Of a stretch of 20,939 nucleotides of DNA, positions 20,895-20,939 are shown piece by piece. Each line of letters begins with the position of its first letter. Within the stretch, counting starts at the first letter, position 1. The translations under genes and the position numbers were made by a program. Where the stretch lies: the IMG/VR virus record IMGVR_UViG_3300044815_000065, positions 1 through 20,939 of that record; one strand, given 5' to 3'. A model generated the notes under the pieces. It searched no databases and was not told the origin of the DNA. It worked only from the letters and a program-made list of their open reading frames with translations. Origin of the DNA: a virus.

Positions 20895-20939
20895 TTAGGT
20901 ATAAGTGATTGCAACAACTACTCTTCCAGTAATGGAGTC
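20895..20939 (-). CDS. 3' end of another probable fibre/virion gene (partial)
   Basis: The minus strand at the right edge reads DSITGRVVVAITYT and then TAA. The ending resembles the C-termini of the 359-aa (AANVIITYA) and 1038-aa (SAKVYVEYMAA) proteins, so this is probably the end of a third protein with the same terminal module. Fourteen residues make this tentative. A TACCTA/TAGGTA inverted repeat overlaps the stop but lacks a T-run. Confidence 0.45.
   Translation of the reverse strand, partial: DSITGRVVVAITYT

Noticed and set aside
1-20939. Bacterial genomic island or integrated prophage
   Set aside because: No integrase, attachment site, tRNA or bacterial housekeeping context is seen. 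Dense overlaps, T4-type ligase, cyanophage-like virion proteins and late-type motifs point to a lytic phage, although the window is too small to exclude other settings.

Overview
The window looks like part of a large, lytic, T4-like (myovirus-type) phage genome. Tail-fibre and virion proteins resemble those of T4-like cyanophages and related alphaproteobacterial phages. A T4-type DNA ligase, homing-endonuclease-like HNH genes, tightly packed overlapping genes and a T4-type late-promoter-like motif (C/A-TAAATA) at gene starts support this. Most genes are GC-rich by eye, which would fit an alphaproteobacterial host; the two HNH genes are visibly AT-richer. The host is an inference. No tRNA, rRNA, IS element, CRISPR array or integrase was seen.

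Layout. (1) 1-5210, plus strand: the end of an unknown gene; an M15_3 peptidase-like, probably tail-associated lysin; an unrecognised 213-aa protein; a small gene behind a long hairpin; a MazG-like fusion; a DUF1653-like protein; a complete seryl-tRNA synthetase; two small membrane proteins. Several of these are joined by ATGA or short overlaps. (2) 5173-6118: an HNH gene on the minus strand, a startless 85-codon minus-strand frame, and a structured stretch before the next gene. (3) 6119-9597, plus: a small gene, then a late cassette of two virion/fibre proteins (607 and 359 aa) closed by a strong terminator. (4) 9651-13556, plus: three coupled small genes, a TPR-glycosyltransferase, an adenine-methyltransferase-like protein and a second HNH gene. 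(5) 13546-20939, minus: a 111-aa gene with its own sigma70-like promoter, a NYN/LabA RNase-like gene, a SleB-type cell-wall hydrolase, ATP-dependent DNA ligase, a small membrane protein, a RyR-domain protein, tandem terminators, a 1038-aa fibre-like protein, and the tail end of one more probable fibre gene.

How it may work together. The fibre genes form a modular family: the 607- and 1038-aa proteins share an N-terminus, and the 359- and 1038-aa proteins (and probably the cut-off gene at the right edge) share a C-terminal module. Lytic functions (M15 peptidase, SleB) sit beside replication/repair (ligase) and host-takeover functions (SerRS, MazG-like, NYN nuclease, methyltransferase, glycosyltransferase). 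The TAAATA motif occurs eight times by eye, always in a gap or at a gene start, and is the best candidate for a shared late-transcription signal.
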